From Enterobacter huaxiensis (GTDB lineage: Bacteria > Pseudomonadota > Gammaproteobacteria > Enterobacterales > Enterobacteriaceae), in the NCBI RefSeq assembly GCF_003594935.2, contig NZ_CP043342.1, forward strand, positions 2,108,001 to 2,172,000: a stretch of DNA of 64,000 nucleotides, in the 5' to 3' direction. Within the stretch, counting starts at the first letter, position 1; the number at the start of each line of letters is the position of its first letter. The translations under genes and the position numbers were made by a program. The notes beneath the pieces are model-generated. The model saw only the letters and a list, made by a program, of their open reading frames with translations. It made no database searches and was not told the DNA's origin. Of the stretch, positions 27,883 through 38,972 are shown in pieces.

Positions 27883-28009
27883 GTGTAAGCCTCTGAACTC
27901 AGAAGGTATCAACAGAAAGAAACCGAATCATACGCTTACGTCAGAGTTTGAAAAGCCAGTCACGCCGAGAATATCGATGCGATCAATTTTCACATAACCC
28001 TTAAGGAGG

Positions 28010-28044
28010 GGAAGAAGAAACCGTCTGGCAGAAGCGCCAGACGG
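28010..28044 (-). terminator. Terminator of the trp operon
   Basis: On the minus strand CCGTCTGGC, loop, GCCAGACGG is followed by TTTCTTCTT. It lies 9 bp past the trpA stop. Confidence 0.7.
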
Positions 28045-28053
28045 GCTATAGCA

Positions 28054-28863
28054 TCAGGCCTTACGGGTTGCCGCTTTCATCTCGGTCACGAATGTTTTCA
28101 GCTCAGGCAGCATCTGCTCTGGTTTATCCACGTTCTTTTCGATGATTTTCACAATTGCGGAACCGGAAATGGCGCCGGCTGCCTTCGCATCAATTGCCGC
28201 AGTAACCTGCTCCGGAGAAGAGATACCGAAGCCCTGCAGAGGCGGCGCCGCGTGATACTCGGCCAGTTTTTCCACCAGATGGTGCAGCGGCATCGCAGCT
28301 TTATTCTCTGCGCCGGTCACACCTGCACGGGAGAGCAGGTAGGTATACCCGCGACCATAGGAGGCAATCTGGCGCAGCAGTTCGTCATCGGCGTTTGGCG
28401 GGCAGATGAAAATCGGCGCGACGTTATGGCGCATCGCAGCCTGACGGAAAGGCGCTGACTCCTCAACAGGTACGTCGGCCACCAGCACGGAGTCGACGCC
28501 CACGCGTGCGCACTCGGCATAAAACTCATCGATGCCACGGCTAAACACCAGGTTGGCATACATCAGCAGGCCAATCGGAATGGTCGGGTGCTTCTGACGA
28601 ATGGTCGCCAGCATTTCGAAACACTGTGTAGGCGTAACGCCTGCAGCGAACGCGCGCAGCGTCGCGTTCTGGATAGTCGGACCATCGGCCAGCGGATCGG
28701 AGAACGGGATACCCAGCTCCAGCGCATCGGCACCCGCTTCAATCAGGGTATCGATAATTTTCAGCGACTGCGCCGGGCCCGGATCGCCCAGGGTTACGAA
28801 GGGAACGAACGCGCCTTCCTGGCGAGCCTTCAGCTGTGCAAATGCATTATCGTAGCGTTCCAT
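28054..28863 (-). CDS. trpA: Tryptophan synthase alpha subunit
   Basis: TrpA splits indole-3-glycerol phosphate into indole and glyceraldehyde-3-phosphate. The TIM-barrel protein of 269 residues has the catalytic pair: E49 in [16 protein letters not shown] and D60 within the same motif. Its start shares one base with the trpB stop (TGATG), assuring equal synthesis with TrpB in the alpha2-beta2 complex. Confidence 0.98.
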   Translation of the reverse strand: MERYDNAFAQLKARQEGAFVPFVTLGDPGPAQSLKIIDTLIEAGADALELGIPFSDPLADGPTIQNATLRAFAAGVTPTQCFEMLATIRQKHPTIPIGLLMYANLVFSRGIDEFYAECARVGVDSVLVADVPVEESAPFRQAAMRHNVAPIFICPPNADDELLRQIASYGRGYTYLLSRAGVTGAENKAAMPLHHLVEKLAEYHAAPPLQGFGISSPEQVTAAIDAKAAGAISGSAIVKIIEKNVDKPEQMLPELKTFVTEMKAATRKA

Positions 28864-30056
28864 CAGATTTCCCCTCGTGCTTTCAGAATATCGTGAACGG
28901 TGAAGATATCTTTGTCACCGCGGCCGGAAAGGTTCACCACCAGCAGCTGTTCTTTTTCCGGGTTCTCTTTAATCATTTTCAGCGCATGCGCCAGAGCGTG
29001 TGAAGACTCCAGCGCCGGGATAATCCCTTCGTTGCGGCACAGGGTTTTAAAGGCTTCCAGCGCTTCATCATCGGTAATGGAAACATACTCCGCACGACCG
29101 GTGCTGTTCAGGTACGCATGCTGCGGCCCCACTGACGGGAAATCCAGACCGGCAGAAATGGAGTAAGATTCCTCAATCTGGCCTTCATCAGTCTGCATCA
29201 TCGGGGATTTCATACCGAAATAAATCCCCACGCGGCCATGCTTCAGCGGCGCACCGTGCTCGCCGGATTCAATCCCGTGACCGGCAGGCTCAACGCCAAT
29301 CAATCCGACGCGGGTATCGTCGATGAAGTCTGCAAACATGCCGATGGCGTTAGATCCGCCGCCGACGCAGGCGATCACCGCATCCGGCAGGCGCCCCTCT
29401 TTTTCAAGGATCTGCGCTTTTGTCTCTTCGCCGATCATGCGCTGGAATTCACGCACGATGGTCGGGAAGGGGTGCGGTCCTGCGGCTGTACCGAGCATAT
29501 AGTGCGCGGTGTCGTAGCTGCCGGACCAGTCGCGCAGCGCTTCGTTACAGGCATCCTTCAGCGTCGCGGAGCCGCTGTGTACCGGGATCACTTCGGCACC
29601 CATCAGGCGCATACGGAACACGTTCGGGGACTGACGCTCAACGTCTTTCGCTCCCATGTAGATGCGGCATTTCAGGCCGAGCAGGGCGCTGGCAAGGGCT
29701 GACGCCACGCCGTGCTGTCCGGCACCGGTCTCAGCGATAATTTCGGTCTTGCCCATGCGTTTGGCGAGCAGCGCCTGCCCCAGCACCTGGTTGGTTTTGT
29801 GCGCGCCGCCGTGAAGGAGATCTTCACGCTTGAGGTACAGCGTGGTTTTTGTGCCTTCCGTCAGGTTCCGGCACTTGGTTAACGCGGTAGGGCGGCCCGC
29901 GTAGTTTTTTAGCAGGTCGGTAAATTCAGCCTGAAACGCCGGGTCTTTCTGCGCGCTCACAAACGCTTCTTCCAGCTGGCGCAGGGCAGGCATCAGGATC
30001 TGCGGAACGTACATTCCGCCGAACTCGCCAAAGTAGGGGTTTAATAATGTCGTCAT
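28863..30056 (-). CDS. trpB: Tryptophan synthase beta subunit
   Basis: TrpB joins indole, channelled from TrpA, to serine using PLP. The PLP lysine is K87 in GGAHKTNQ, with phosphate-binding GGGSNAIG further on. The ATG at 30056 gives 397 residues, the E. coli length; the frame extends upstream but the extra 19 residues lie in the trpC-trpB junction. AAGAGAAGA lies before the start. Confidence 0.98.
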   Translation of the reverse strand: MTTLLNPYFGEFGGMYVPQILMPALRQLEEAFVSAQKDPAFQAEFTDLLKNYAGRPTALTKCRNLTEGTKTTLYLKREDLLHGGAHKTNQVLGQALLAKRMGKTEIIAETGAGQHGVASALASALLGLKCRIYMGAKDVERQSPNVFRMRLMGAEVIPVHSGSATLKDACNEALRDWSGSYDTAHYMLGTAAGPHPFPTIVREFQRMIGEETKAQILEKEGRLPDAVIACVGGGSNAIGMFADFIDDTRVGLIGVEPAGHGIESGEHGAPLKHGRVGIYFGMKSPMMQTDEGQIEESYSISAGLDFPSVGPQHAYLNSTGRAEYVSITDDEALEAFKTLCRNEGIIPALESSHALAHALKMIKENPEKEQLLVVNLSGRGDKDIFTVHDILKARGEI

Positions 30057-30066
30057 CTTCTCTTCC

Positions 30067-31425
30067 TTAATATGCACGCAGAGTTTTAAATACCGAGGCC
30101 AGCTTGCTGGCATCTTTAATACCCGGTTCTGACTCTACGCCTGAATTGAAATCGAGGCCTGCGCAGCCGGTTTTGGCAGCTTCTACGCAGTTATCCGGGC
30201 TTAGCCCGCCCGCCAGCAGGACGTTGCCGAGCTTTTCGCCGTTCAGCAATGACCAGTCAAAACGCTGACCAGTGCCGCCCTGACCGTTGTCGAGCACGTA
30301 TTTATCAACATGATTCAGGTTGCGTGCTGGCAACATGTCGCCGACGCTCTGCGCTTTCCAGATTTGCACCTGAGGTGCCAGCGACGCGCGCAGTGAATCA
30401 ATGTAAGCCTGGTCTTCATCACCGTGCAGCTGCACCGCGCTCAGGGACAACCTTTCGGCTTTCGCCGCCACGTCGGCGATCTCCGCGTTACGGAACACGC
30501 CCACATAGCTAAGCGGCGCGGCCGCCATCACCTTGCGCGCCTGCTCTTCGCTTACTGCGCGAGGGGAAGAGTCCACAAAGATCAGCCCGCCGTAAATCGC
30601 CCCGGCTTCGTATGCGGCCTGCGCATCCTGTTCGCGGGTTAAGCCGCAGACTTTGTTTTCACCCAGCAGCACGCGGCGCACCGCGGCGTTGAGATCGTCA
30701 TGCTCCATCATGGCAGAGCCAATCAGAAAACCGTTGGCAAAGTGGCTCAGCTCGCGCACGTTGGCATAGCTGTTAATCCCGGATTCGCTGATCACCGTGA
30801 CGCCCGATCCCAGACGCGGCGCCAGCTGACGGGTGCGGTTCAGGTCAATCGACAGGTCGCGTAGATCGCGGTTGTTGATGCCAACCACTTTGGCCTTCAG
30901 CGCAATGGCGCGTTCCAGCTCTTCTTCGTTGCTCACTTCGGTCAACACGCCCATATTCAGGCTGTGCGCTACGGCAGAGAGCTGGCGATACTGTTCGTCG
31001 TCTAGTACTGAGAGCATCAGCAGGCAGGCGTCGGCCTGGTAGAATCGCGCCAGCCAAATCTGGTATGGGTCGATAATAAAGTCTTTGCACAGGATCGGCT
31101 GCGGCGCGATGCCGCTGACGATGGGCAGGAAATCGAAGCTGCCCTGAAAATATTTTTCATCCGTCAGCACGGAGATGGCCGACGCATGGTGCTTGTAAAT
31201 TCCCGCTATACGCGCCGGGTCGAAATCGTCACGGATCACACCTTTTGACGGGGAGGCCTTTTTGCACTCAAGAATAAATGCGGTGCGCGCGCCCTGCAGG
31301 GCATCGTAAAAACGACGCTGGCTTGGGACGACCTCATTCTGGAAACTGGCAAGCGGCTGTTGCTGCTTGCGTGCTTCTACCCAGATGGCCTTATCGGCAA
31401 CGATTTTCGCTAAAACGGTCTGCAT
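30067..31425 (-). CDS. trpC: TrpCF, indole-3-glycerol-phosphate synthase / phosphoribosylanthranilate isomerase
   Basis: A 452-residue fusion. The N-terminal synthase (about 1-255) has [10 protein letters not shown] and the SESGI phosphate loop. The C-terminal isomerase (about 256-452) has VCGLTR with the catalytic cysteine, VQLHGDED and [14 protein letters not shown]. The two act on successive steps of tryptophan synthesis. The gene starts 3 bases after the trpD stop. Confidence 0.98.
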   Translation of the reverse strand: MQTVLAKIVADKAIWVEARKQQQPLASFQNEVVPSQRRFYDALQGARTAFILECKKASPSKGVIRDDFDPARIAGIYKHHASAISVLTDEKYFQGSFDFLPIVSGIAPQPILCKDFIIDPYQIWLARFYQADACLLMLSVLDDEQYRQLSAVAHSLNMGVLTEVSNEEELERAIALKAKVVGINNRDLRDLSIDLNRTRQLAPRLGSGVTVISESGINSYANVRELSHFANGFLIGSAMMEHDDLNAAVRRVLLGENKVCGLTREQDAQAAYEAGAIYGGLIFVDSSPRAVSEEQARKVMAAAPLSYVGVFRNAEIADVAAKAERLSLSAVQLHGDEDQAYIDSLRASLAPQVQIWKAQSVGDMLPARNLNHVDKYVLDNGQGGTGQRFDWSLLNGEKLGNVLLAGGLSPDNCVEAAKTGCAGLDFNSGVESEPGIKDASKLASVFKTLRAY

Positions 31426-31428
31426 TCT

Positions 31429-33024
31429 TTACCCTCTTGCCGCAAGTGCGGTAACGCGATCGTAAGCTGCGCCGGAGCGCAGTACGTCCAGAACTTTTTG
31501 GGCGTTGGCCTTCAGGTCTTCCTCACCGTGCAAACGCATCAGCATCGCGACGTTGGCAGCAACGGCGGCCTCGTGGGCGACCTCACCTTTACCTTGTAAT
31601 AAGCGCGTGAGAATGTCACGGTTTTCTTCAGGCGTACCGCCGGCCAGCGCCTCCTGATGGTACGGCGCCAGGCCGAAGTCAGAGGCCTCGAGCTGGTAGC
31701 TCTGAATTTCGCCGTCGCGCAGTTCAGCAACCAGCGTAGGCGCATGGAGAGACACTTCATCCATCCCCCCGCTGTGGACCACCGCGGCACGTTGATAACC
31801 CAGAACGCGAAGGGTCTCCGCAATCGGCAGCACCAGCTCAGGGCTGTAGACGCCAATCAACGCCAGCGGCGGATGAGCCGGGTTAATCAACGGGCCGAGG
31901 ACGTTAAACAGCGTGCGGGTCTTGAGCTGCTGGCGAACCGGCATCGCATGGCGAAAACCGGTGTGATACTTCGGTGCAAACAGGAAGCATACGCCCAGGT
32001 CGTCCAGCGCTTCACGGGAGCGTTCGGCCTGCATGTCCAGATTAATACCGAAAGCCGCCAGTAAATCGGACGATCCAGAACGGCTGGATACGCTGCGGTT
32101 ACCGTGCTTCGCCACTTTCAGGCCACACGCTGCCGCGACAAAGGCGCTGGCGGTAGAGATATTAATACTGTTGCTGCCGTCTCCCCCCGTGCCGACGATA
32201 TCCGCAAACTGATAGTCGGGACGAGGGAACGGGGCGGCATTTTCCAGCAGAGCCGTGGCGGCGCCGGCAATTTCCTGCGGGCTCTCGCCGCGCACCTTCA
32301 TGCTTACCAGCGCGGCGGCGAGTTGTTCAGGCTTCAGCTCGCCGCGAACGACGGCGGAGAAAAGCTGGTGGCTCTCCTGCTGGGTCAGGGTGTGTGCCTG
32401 ATACAGCTTTTCCAGAATCGGCTGCAGGGTGTTGGTCTGCTCCAGTTTCAGTAACGCCCAGTCGAGCGTCTGCTCCAGCAGGCGCGCGCCGTTTGAGGTC
32501 AAAATTGATTCCGGGTGGAACTGCAGGCCGCAAACGCGATCGACATCGTGACGAACTGCCATCACCATTCCCTCAAACGAGGCGTTGATGGTCAGGCCGG
32601 CCGGAATGTTACTGCCCACCAGCGAGTGGTAACGGGCGACCGGAAGGGGATTCGGCAGCCCGGCAAACATCGCCTGGCCGTCGTGTTCAATGCTGGACGC
32701 TTTACCGTGCAGGATCTCCCCCGCCTGACCCACGTAGCCGCCATAGGCTTCCACAATGGCCTGGTGCCCAAGGCAAATACCGATAATCGGCAGCTTGCCG
32801 CGCATACGGGTTAAGAGCTCTGGCATACAGCCCGCTTCGCTCGGCGCGCCGGGCCCTGGGGATAGCATCAGCACCGGGTTTTGCATGGTGCCCAGACGTT
32901 CAATCAGCGTCTGCGCCGGAACATGGTTACGGTAAATAACGACGTTGTGGCCATTCGCACGCAGCTGATCTGCCAGGTTGTACGTGAAGGAGTCGATATT
33001 ATCGAGCAGCAGAATGTCAGCCAT
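31429..33024 (-). CDS. trpD: TrpGD, anthranilate synthase glutaminase / phosphoribosyltransferase
   Basis: A 531-residue fusion. Residues 1-195 are a class I glutamine amidotransferase with nucleophile cysteine in GICLGHQ and the H-x-E pair in FHPES. Residues 200-531 are anthranilate phosphoribosyltransferase with [14 protein letters not shown]. The N-terminal half works with TrpE. Its start overlaps the trpE stop by one base (TGATG). Confidence 0.98.
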   Translation of the reverse strand: MADILLLDNIDSFTYNLADQLRANGHNVVIYRNHVPAQTLIERLGTMQNPVLMLSPGPGAPSEAGCMPELLTRMRGKLPIIGICLGHQAIVEAYGGYVGQAGEILHGKASSIEHDGQAMFAGLPNPLPVARYHSLVGSNIPAGLTINASFEGMVMAVRHDVDRVCGLQFHPESILTSNGARLLEQTLDWALLKLEQTNTLQPILEKLYQAHTLTQQESHQLFSAVVRGELKPEQLAAALVSMKVRGESPQEIAGAATALLENAAPFPRPDYQFADIVGTGGDGSNSINISTASAFVAAACGLKVAKHGNRSVSSRSGSSDLLAAFGINLDMQAERSREALDDLGVCFLFAPKYHTGFRHAMPVRQQLKTRTLFNVLGPLINPAHPPLALIGVYSPELVLPIAETLRVLGYQRAAVVHSGGMDEVSLHAPTLVAELRDGEIQSYQLEASDFGLAPYHQEALAGGTPEENRDILTRLLQGKGEVAHEAAVAANVAMLMRLHGEEDLKANAQKVLDVLRSGAAYDRVTALAARG

Positions 33025-34586
33025 CAGAAAATCTCCTGTGCATGGTGTGCGGTAGCAATGGCGCGAAGTACCGCGCGCGCTTTACTGCGTGTTTCGTCAG
33101 CTTCAGACTGGGGCACTGAATCAAGAACAATTCCTGCGCCTGCCTGCACGGTGGCAATACCGTCTTCAACGTACGCGGAGCGGATCACGATGCAGGTATC
33201 CAGATCACCGTGCGCGGTGAAATAGCCCACGGCCCCACCGTAGCTGCCGCGACGACGGCCCTCGGCTTCAGCGATCAACTGCATAGCGCGCACTTTCGGC
33301 GCGCCGCTCAGGGTGCCCATATTCATGCAGGCGCGATAGGCGTGCAGCACGTCGAGGTCGTGACGCAGTTCACCGACCACGCGCGAAACCAGGTGCATCA
33401 CGAACGAGTAACGGTCAACTTTGGTCAGATCCGCCACGTAGCGGCTGCCGGGAGTGCAAATACGCGCCAGATCGTTACGCGCCAGGTCTACCAGCATCAG
33501 GTGTTCTGAAAGCTCTTTATGGTCGGTACGCATCTCCAGCTCGATGCGGCTGTCGAGGTCGCGATCAAGTGAACCATCGGCACGGCGGCCGCGCGGACGG
33601 GTTCCGGCAATCGGGTAGATCTCAATCTGGCGGCTGGTGGCGTCGTACTTCAGGGAGCTTTCCGGTGACGCGCCAAACAGCGTGAAGTCGTTGTCCTGCA
33701 TGAAGAACATATAGGGGCTTGGGTTGCTTTTCTTCAGCACGTCATAGGCGGCCAGCGGCGACGGGCAGGGCAGGGAGAAGCGACGGGACGGTACCACCTG
33801 GAAAATTTCACCGGCGCGGATCGCCTTTTGCATTTGACGAACGACGGCACCGTACCGATCGTCAGTCTGGTTCACGTCGCAGGCCATTTTCTCAATGCGC
33901 TGTACCGGCAGCGCAGGCGGTTCTTCCGTCATTTGCTGTTGTAATTGCGCGATGCGCTGCTCAAGGCGGTTCTTTTCACCGGCAGACGGCGTGAACAGGC
34001 TCGCCTGGACGCGGGTGTATTTTTTCTGATGGTCGATCACCAGCAGGGTTTCGGCCAGGTAGAAGCAGTAATCCGGGCAGCGGTTGCCCTGTTCGGTTTC
34101 AGGTAAATCTTCGAAACCGGCGACCAGATCGTAAGCAAACAGCCCGCCAAAGAACATGGCTTCACGTTCATCTTCAGGCACAGAGACCAGATTTTGCAGC
34201 AGGCGGAAGGCATCAAAAACAGACAGTGAACAAAGACGCGCGTCTTCGTCTAACAGCTGGCTGACCGGCGGAAAATGAAGGACGCGCATTTCCGGGTGAC
34301 GTTCGTTGTCGATGCCAGACGGCAGGGCGGCATCCAGCAGAGGCAGCAGGGAGGCGCCATTGTCCGACAGCGCTTTGATGGTAACGGTGTCGCCTAATGC
34401 GGTAATGCGCAGCGCGCTGTCGACGAGCAGCAGGCTCTTAAGATCGTCCTTGCTGTCGATATCCGCAGATTCCAGCAGCAGGGTTGCCGGACGTGCACCG
34501 CACACCTGATGAAACAGCGCAGTTGGGTTGTGGCGATAGGCCGCCTCGCAGGTAAGCAGTTCGAGGTGTGGTTTGGCTGTTTGCAT
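33024..34586 (-). CDS. trpE: Anthranilate synthase component I
   Basis: TrpE turns chorismate into anthranilate with ammonia from TrpGD. The protein has 520 residues. The N-terminal region carries the tryptophan feedback motif LLLESADID near 36-44, and the C-terminal chorismate-binding domain has [20 protein letters not shown] and SGAPKVRAM. The family length and motifs match E. coli. Confidence 0.98.
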   Translation of the reverse strand: MQTAKPHLELLTCEAAYRHNPTALFHQVCGARPATLLLESADIDSKDDLKSLLLVDSALRITALGDTVTIKALSDNGASLLPLLDAALPSGIDNERHPEMRVLHFPPVSQLLDEDARLCSLSVFDAFRLLQNLVSVPEDEREAMFFGGLFAYDLVAGFEDLPETEQGNRCPDYCFYLAETLLVIDHQKKYTRVQASLFTPSAGEKNRLEQRIAQLQQQMTEEPPALPVQRIEKMACDVNQTDDRYGAVVRQMQKAIRAGEIFQVVPSRRFSLPCPSPLAAYDVLKKSNPSPYMFFMQDNDFTLFGASPESSLKYDATSRQIEIYPIAGTRPRGRRADGSLDRDLDSRIELEMRTDHKELSEHLMLVDLARNDLARICTPGSRYVADLTKVDRYSFVMHLVSRVVGELRHDLDVLHAYRACMNMGTLSGAPKVRAMQLIAEAEGRRRGSYGGAVGYFTAHGDLDTCIVIRSAYVEDGIATVQAGAGIVLDSVPQSEADETRSKARAVLRAIATAHHAQEIF

Positions 34587-34608
34587 GATGTTGTTCTCAT
34601 ATTTTGTT

Positions 34609-34636
34609 CAAAAAAAAGCCCGCTTCGGAGCGGGCT
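34609..34636 (-). terminator. trp attenuator
   Basis: On the minus strand AGCCCGCT, CCGA, AGCGGGCT is followed by T8. It sits between trpL and trpE; this is the 3:4 hairpin of classic trp attenuation. Confidence 0.93.
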
Positions 34637-34680
34637 GGGTATCTGTTTGCGTTTCGCAGACGAGTGACACTGCCCGTTAA

Positions 34681-34725
34681 TCAGGAAGTGCGCCACCAAC
34701 CGTGCAGAGCAAAATATGCAGTCAT
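34681..34725 (-). CDS. trpL: trp operon leader peptide
   Basis: Fourteen codons: MTAYFALHGWWRTS. The tandem Trp codons and the WWRTS end are the same as in E. coli TrpL, while the N-terminal half differs. AAAGG lies nine bases upstream of the ATG. Ribosome stalling at the Trp pair when charged tRNA-Trp is scarce would block the attenuator hairpin. Confidence 0.93.
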   Translation of the reverse strand: MTAYFALHGWWRTS

Positions 34726-34754
34726 TTTCAGATACCTTTCTCGTGTGAACTTGC

Positions 34755-34788
34755 GTACTAGTTAACTAGTTCGATGGCGTGTTGTCAA
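34755..34788 (-). promoter_or_regulatory. trp promoter and TrpR operator
   Basis: On the minus strand TTGACA (34788-34783), a 17-bp spacer and TTAACT (34765-34760), identical to the E. coli trp promoter boxes. The operator palindrome with ACTAGTTAACTAGT core (34757-34770) covers the -10 box, so TrpR-tryptophan blocks polymerase. Confidence 0.95.
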
Positions 34789-34865
34789 CCCTTGATTTCA
34801 GAATTTCGCGGCAAGTCGTTATCATAGGGTCTTTGCGTTGTCTCCAACCTGTAACGGGAAGTGCT

Positions 34866-35747
34866 TTGAGCGATACCACCTACGCCATAATTTACGATTT
34901 ACACAGCCATACTCAGGCTTCTGATGGTCTGCTTACGCCCGAAGCGTTGGTTCATCGCGCCGTTGAAATGCGTGTTGGCACGCTGGCAATAACCGATCAC
35001 GATACGACTGACGCCATTCCGGCCGCGCGCGCTGAAATTGCCCGCAGCGGACTGGCGCTGAATCTGGTCTCCGGCGTGGAAATCTCAACGCTTTGGGAAA
35101 ACCATGAAATTCATATTGTTGGTCTGAACATCGATATAGAACATCCGGCAATGTGTGCCTTTTTGCAAGAGCAAAAAACGCGACGCAACCATCGCGCAGA
35201 GATGATTGGCGAGCGCCTGGAAAAGGCGAATATTCCGGGCGCGCTGGAAGGCGCGCGCAGTATGGCAAACTGTGGGGCGGTGACCCGCGGTCACTTTGCG
35301 CGTTTTCTGGTTGAGGCGGGAAAAGCCACGACCATGGCGGATGTCTTCAAAAAGTACCTGGCACGCGGGAAAACAGGATACGTTCCGCCACAGTGGTGTA
35401 CAATAAAACAAGCTATTGATGTCATTCATCATTCTGGCGGAAAGGCTGTGCTGGCCCATCCTGGGCGGTATAATCTTTCTGCTAAATGGCTGAAAAGACT
35501 GCTGGCACACTTTGCCGAATGCGGCGGTGAAGCGATGGAAGTCGCTCAGTGTCAGCAGGCTCCCAATGAGCGTGCGCAGCTTGCGGCCTACGCCCGTCAG
35601 TTTGGCCTGCTTGGGTCGCAGGGGTCGGATTTCCATCTTCCCTGCGCGTGGATTGAACTGGGGCGCAAGCTCTGGTTGCCCGCTGGCGTTGAGCCTGTCT
35701 GGCAACTCTGGGAACAGCCACAGCACATTGAAGAGAGGGAAGTATGA
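34866..35747 (+). CDS. rnm: Rnm (TrpH/YciV), RNase AM / PHP-domain 5'-3' exonuclease
   Basis: A 293-residue PHP-domain metallophosphoesterase with metal-binding motifs DLHSHTQASDG (N-terminus), ITDHDTT, GVEIS, LAHPGRY and GSDFH. E. coli RNase AM matures the 5' ends of 5S, 16S and 23S rRNA and degrades 3',5'-nucleotide phosphates. The start is TTG, as in E. coli; the frame is open upstream but unmatched. It is divergent from trp and overlaps yciO by ATGA. Confidence 0.94.
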   Translation: MSDTTYAIIYDLHSHTQASDGLLTPEALVHRAVEMRVGTLAITDHDTTDAIPAARAEIARSGLALNLVSGVEISTLWENHEIHIVGLNIDIEHPAMCAFLQEQKTRRNHRAEMIGERLEKANIPGALEGARSMANCGAVTRGHFARFLVEAGKATTMADVFKKYLARGKTGYVPPQWCTIKQAIDVIHHSGGKAVLAHPGRYNLSAKWLKRLLAHFAECGGEAMEVAQCQQAPNERAQLAAYARQFGLLGSQGSDFHLPCAWIELGRKLWLPAGVEPVWQLWEQPQHIEEREV

Positions 35748-36364
35748 GTCAGTTTTTTTATATCCATCCGGATAACCCACAGGCGCGTTTGATCAACCAG
35801 GCCGTGGAGATCGTCCGTAAGGGCGGCGTTATCGTCTACCCAACCGATTCCGGCTACGCGCTGGGCTGCAAAATTGAAGACAAAGGGGCGATGGAGCGTA
35901 TCTGCCGCATTCGCCAGCTGCCGGACGGCCACAACTTTACCCTGATGTGCCGCGACCTTTCCGAGCTGTCGACCTATGCTTACGTCGACAACGTCGCATT
36001 TCGCCTGATTAAGAACAACACGCCCGGCAACTACACCTTCATTCTGAAAGGGACGAAAGAAGTGCCGCGACGTTTGCTGCAAGAAAAACGTAAAACAATC
36101 GGTATGCGCGTGCCGTCGAACCCGATTGCGCAAGCGCTGCTGGAAACCCTCGGCGAACCAATGCTCTCTACCTCACTGATGCTGCCGGGCAGCGAGTTTA
36201 CTGAATCCGATCCGGAAGAGATTAAAGATCGTCTGGAGAAGGTGGTTGAGCTGATCATTCACGGCGGTTACCTTGGCCAGCAGCCGACGACAGTCGTCGA
36301 CCTGACCGAAGACGCGCCGGAAGTGATTCGTGAAGGCGTGGGCGATGTTAAGCCTTTCTTGTAA
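35744..36364 (+). CDS. yciO: YciO, Sua5/YrdC-family protein
   Basis: A 206-residue YrdC-like protein with the family nucleotide-binding features VYPTDSGYALGC (31-42), FTLMCRDLSELS and GMRVPSNP. TsaC/YrdC makes threonylcarbamoyl-AMP for tRNA t6A; YciO is a paralogue that cannot fully replace it. Start is coupled to rnm by a four-base overlap. Confidence 0.95.
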   Translation: MSQFFYIHPDNPQARLINQAVEIVRKGGVIVYPTDSGYALGCKIEDKGAMERICRIRQLPDGHNFTLMCRDLSELSTYAYVDNVAFRLIKNNTPGNYTFILKGTKEVPRRLLQEKRKTIGMRVPSNPIAQALLETLGEPMLSTSLMLPGSEFTESDPEEIKDRLEKVVELIIHGGYLGQQPTTVVDLTEDAPEVIREGVGDVKPFL

Positions 36365-36460
36365 AGGTGTAAGCAGCTATACTACGCGGCCATCAAAACA
36401 CGGCTCAGCCCTGTTTTGACCTGATTCGACGCCTGTGAAGGCGACACCTGAGGAAGCTCA

Positions 36461-37336
36461 ATGAGCGAGAAGTTACAGAAAGTGCTGGCGCGCGCCGGCC
36501 ACGGTTCACGCCGTGAAATCGAAGCCATTATTGAAGCGGGCCGCGTGAGTGTGGACGGTAAAATCGCCACGCTGGGTGACCGCGTTGAAATCGTGCCGGG
36601 GCTGAAAATCCGTATTGACGGGCATCTCATCTCCGTAAAAGAGTCCGCTGAACAGATCTGTCGCGTGCTGGCTTACTACAAGCCGGAAGGCGAGCTGTGT
36701 ACCCGCAATGACCCTGAAGGTCGCCCGACGGTATTCGACCGTCTGCCTAAACTGCGCGGCGCCCGCTGGATTGCCGTGGGTCGCCTGGACGTGAACACCT
36801 GCGGTCTGCTGCTGTTTACCACCGATGGTGAACTGGCAAACCGTCTGATGCACCCAAGCCGTGAAGTTGAACGCGAATACGCCGTGCGTGTCTTCGGCCA
36901 GGTTGATGAAAATAAGCTGCGCGACCTGTCGCGTGGCGTTCAGCTGGAAGATGGCCCTGCGGCGTTCAAAACCATCAAATTCACCGGCGGCGAAGGCATC
37001 AACCAGTGGTACAACGTGACCCTGACCGAAGGCCGTAACCGCGAGGTTCGTCGCCTGTGGGAAGCGGTAGGCGTGCAGGTTAGCCGCCTGATCCGCGTCC
37101 GCTATGGTGATATCCTGCTGCCGAAAGGGTTACCGCGTGGCGGCTATACCGAACTGGATCTGACCCAGACTAACTACCTGCGCGAGCTGGTAGGGTTAAC
37201 GCCGGAAACCACCTCTAAAGTGGCGGTGGAGAAAGATCGTCGTCGCATGAAAGCGAACCAGATCCGTCGTGCGGTGAAACGCCATAGTCAGGTGAACAGT
37301 AATCGCCGCTCTGGCAGTCGTAATAACAACGGTTAA
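36461..37336 (+). CDS. rluB: RluB, 23S rRNA pseudouridine-2605 synthase
   Basis: A 291-residue RsuA-family enzyme. N-terminal S4 RNA-binding domain (about 1-60), catalytic D110 in [14 protein letters not shown], then the basic tail rich in Arg/Asn ([21 protein letters not shown]). In E. coli it modifies U2605 near the peptidyl-transferase centre. GAGGAAGC precedes the ATG. Confidence 0.96.
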   Translation: MSEKLQKVLARAGHGSRREIEAIIEAGRVSVDGKIATLGDRVEIVPGLKIRIDGHLISVKESAEQICRVLAYYKPEGELCTRNDPEGRPTVFDRLPKLRGARWIAVGRLDVNTCGLLLFTTDGELANRLMHPSREVEREYAVRVFGQVDENKLRDLSRGVQLEDGPAAFKTIKFTGGEGINQWYNVTLTEGRNREVRRLWEAVGVQVSRLIRVRYGDILLPKGLPRGGYTELDLTQTNYLRELVGLTPETTSKVAVEKDRRRMKANQIRRAVKRHSQVNSNRRSGSRNNNG

Positions 37337-37340
37337 AAAT

Positions 37341-37371
37341 GAAAGCCCGGCTAACAGAGCCGGGCTTTTTT
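37341..37371. terminator. Terminator between rluB and btuR
   Basis: AAAGCCCGGCT, AACAG, AGCCGGGCTTTTTT; converging genes share it. Confidence 0.9.
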
Positions 37372-37372
37372 C

Positions 37373-37963
37373 TTAATAATCAATGCCGATTTGCGCCTTG
37401 ATACCTGCATCAAAAGCATGTTTAACCGGACGCAGCTCGCTGACGGTGTCCGCAAGCTCCAGAATATCCCGATGGCAACCGCGCCCCGTAATAATCACCG
37501 TCTGATGCGCAGGACGGTTTTTTAACGCCTCCAGTACGGCTTCCAGCGGCAGGTAGTCATAGGCCACCATATAGGTTATCTCATCCAGCAGCACCATATT
37601 GAGCGCGGGGTCGGCCAGCATACGTTTGGCATGCTCCCAGACGGCCTGGCAGGCGGCGGTATCAGTTTCCCGGTTTTGCGTATCCCACGTAAAGCCTGTC
37701 GCCATCACCTGGAATTCAACGCCGTGCGGCTCCAGTAAATTACGCTCACCGTTAGGCCATTCGCCTTTAATGAACTGAATCACGCCCACCTTCTGCCCGT
37801 GTCCGACGGCGCGCGTGGCGGTGCCAAATGCGGCCGTAGTTTTGCCCTTGCCGTTGCCGGTAAAGACGATGACGATACCGCGCTCGTCCTGCGCGGCCGC
37901 TACGCGAGCATCAACCTGTTCTTTCAGGCGCTGCTGACGCTGCTGGTGACGTTCTTCACTCAT
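37373..37963 (-). CDS. btuR: BtuR/CobA, ATP:corrinoid adenosyltransferase
   Basis: A 196-residue enzyme that adenosylates cobalamin. P-loop GNGKGKTT at 36-43, conserved VQFIKGEWPNGE-type block near 61-72 and LLDEITYM with the Walker-B acid. Start is coupled to yciK by ATGA overlap. I see no cobalamin riboswitch upstream, which lies inside yciK. Confidence 0.96.
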   Translation of the reverse strand: MSEERHQQRQQRLKEQVDARVAAAQDERGIVIVFTGNGKGKTTAAFGTATRAVGHGQKVGVIQFIKGEWPNGERNLLEPHGVEFQVMATGFTWDTQNRETDTAACQAVWEHAKRMLADPALNMVLLDEITYMVAYDYLPLEAVLEALKNRPAHQTVIITGRGCHRDILELADTVSELRPVKHAFDAGIKAQIGIDY

Positions 37964-38721
37964 TGCGATATCCCCGGTTTACGGCCCGGCTGGGCGTCAA
38001 AGGTCATCCCGGTTTTGCGGCGGCTGTCGTCGCCCATCAGCCAGAGATAGACCGGCATAATATCTGCGGGCGTTTTAAGCTTCTGCGGATCTTCCGTCGG
38101 GAACGCGCTGGCGCGCATTTTCGTGCGGGTACCGCCGGGGTTAATGCAGTTCACGCGCAGATGACGGCTTTGATACTCTTCGGCCAGCACCTGCATCATT
38201 CCTTCTGTGGCAAATTTTGAGGCCGCATAGGCTCCCCAGTTGGCCCGGCCCTGACGGCCCACGCTGGAGGAGGTGAAGACCAGCGAACCGGATTCCGAAT
38301 TGAGTAATAAAGGAAACAATGCCTGGGTCAGGAAGAAGGTTCCATTAACATTCACCTGCATGACCTGCTGCCAGACCTCCGGGTCCTGCTCGTCCATCGG
38401 GCGAACTTCACCTAACAGGCCAGCATTATGTAAAACGCCGTCCAGTCGTGGATAGTGCGCGCCGATACGCTGCGCGAGGGCTCTGCACGTTTCGGGCGTG
38501 CAGGTGAGCAAATCGAGGGTATACCAGGGAGTTGGCGTGCCGCCCGCCCGTTCAATTTCCTGCGCGACGCCTTTCAACTTTTCTTCGTTACGGCCTGTCA
38601 GGATGACGCTCGCGCCATATTCAGAATAGGTCAGCGCGGCTTCGCGACCAATCCCGTCGCTGGCCCCGGTGACCAGAATAATCCGGTTCTGCAGCAGATT
38701 TTTTTGCGGTTGATAATGCAC
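37960..38721 (-). CDS. yciK: YciK, short-chain dehydrogenase/reductase
   Basis: A 253-residue SDR with cofactor motif TGASDGIGREAA (19-30), NAG at about 95-97 and catalytic YAASK (near 163-167) preceded by the catalytic serine in FTSSSVGRQG. Physiological substrate unknown. The GTG start at 38721 has GAGGAG six bases upstream. It begins the yciK-btuR operon. Confidence 0.95.
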   Translation of the reverse strand: MHYQPQKNLLQNRIILVTGASDGIGREAALTYSEYGASVILTGRNEEKLKGVAQEIERAGGTPTPWYTLDLLTCTPETCRALAQRIGAHYPRLDGVLHNAGLLGEVRPMDEQDPEVWQQVMQVNVNGTFFLTQALFPLLLNSESGSLVFTSSSVGRQGRANWGAYAASKFATEGMMQVLAEEYQSRHLRVNCINPGGTRTKMRASAFPTEDPQKLKTPADIMPVYLWLMGDDSRRKTGMTFDAQPGRKPGISQ

Positions 38722-38972
38722 GGTGACTCCTCAGACGCAGCGGCATAAATTGCGTCTTCTTATTATGACTTTTCGGCTTTATGCCCGAAATAACATGAGA
38801 ATTCAATCAGTCTACAGGAGGCAACGCTGCGAAATTAACAATTTGCAAATATTTAAACCAGATTCGGGGATTTCTGAAAGCGGCTCGCACGGGTAATGTC
38901 ATGAGCGAGACGCCCGTGCAGGGCTGTTGTACACTGGCGTGTAGGAATCGTGGTTAAATCAAGGTGGAACGC

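Noticed and set aside
37964..38721. A cobalamin riboswitch for btuR.
   Set aside because: btuR is coupled to yciK with no leader, and no B12-box-like sequence was seen.
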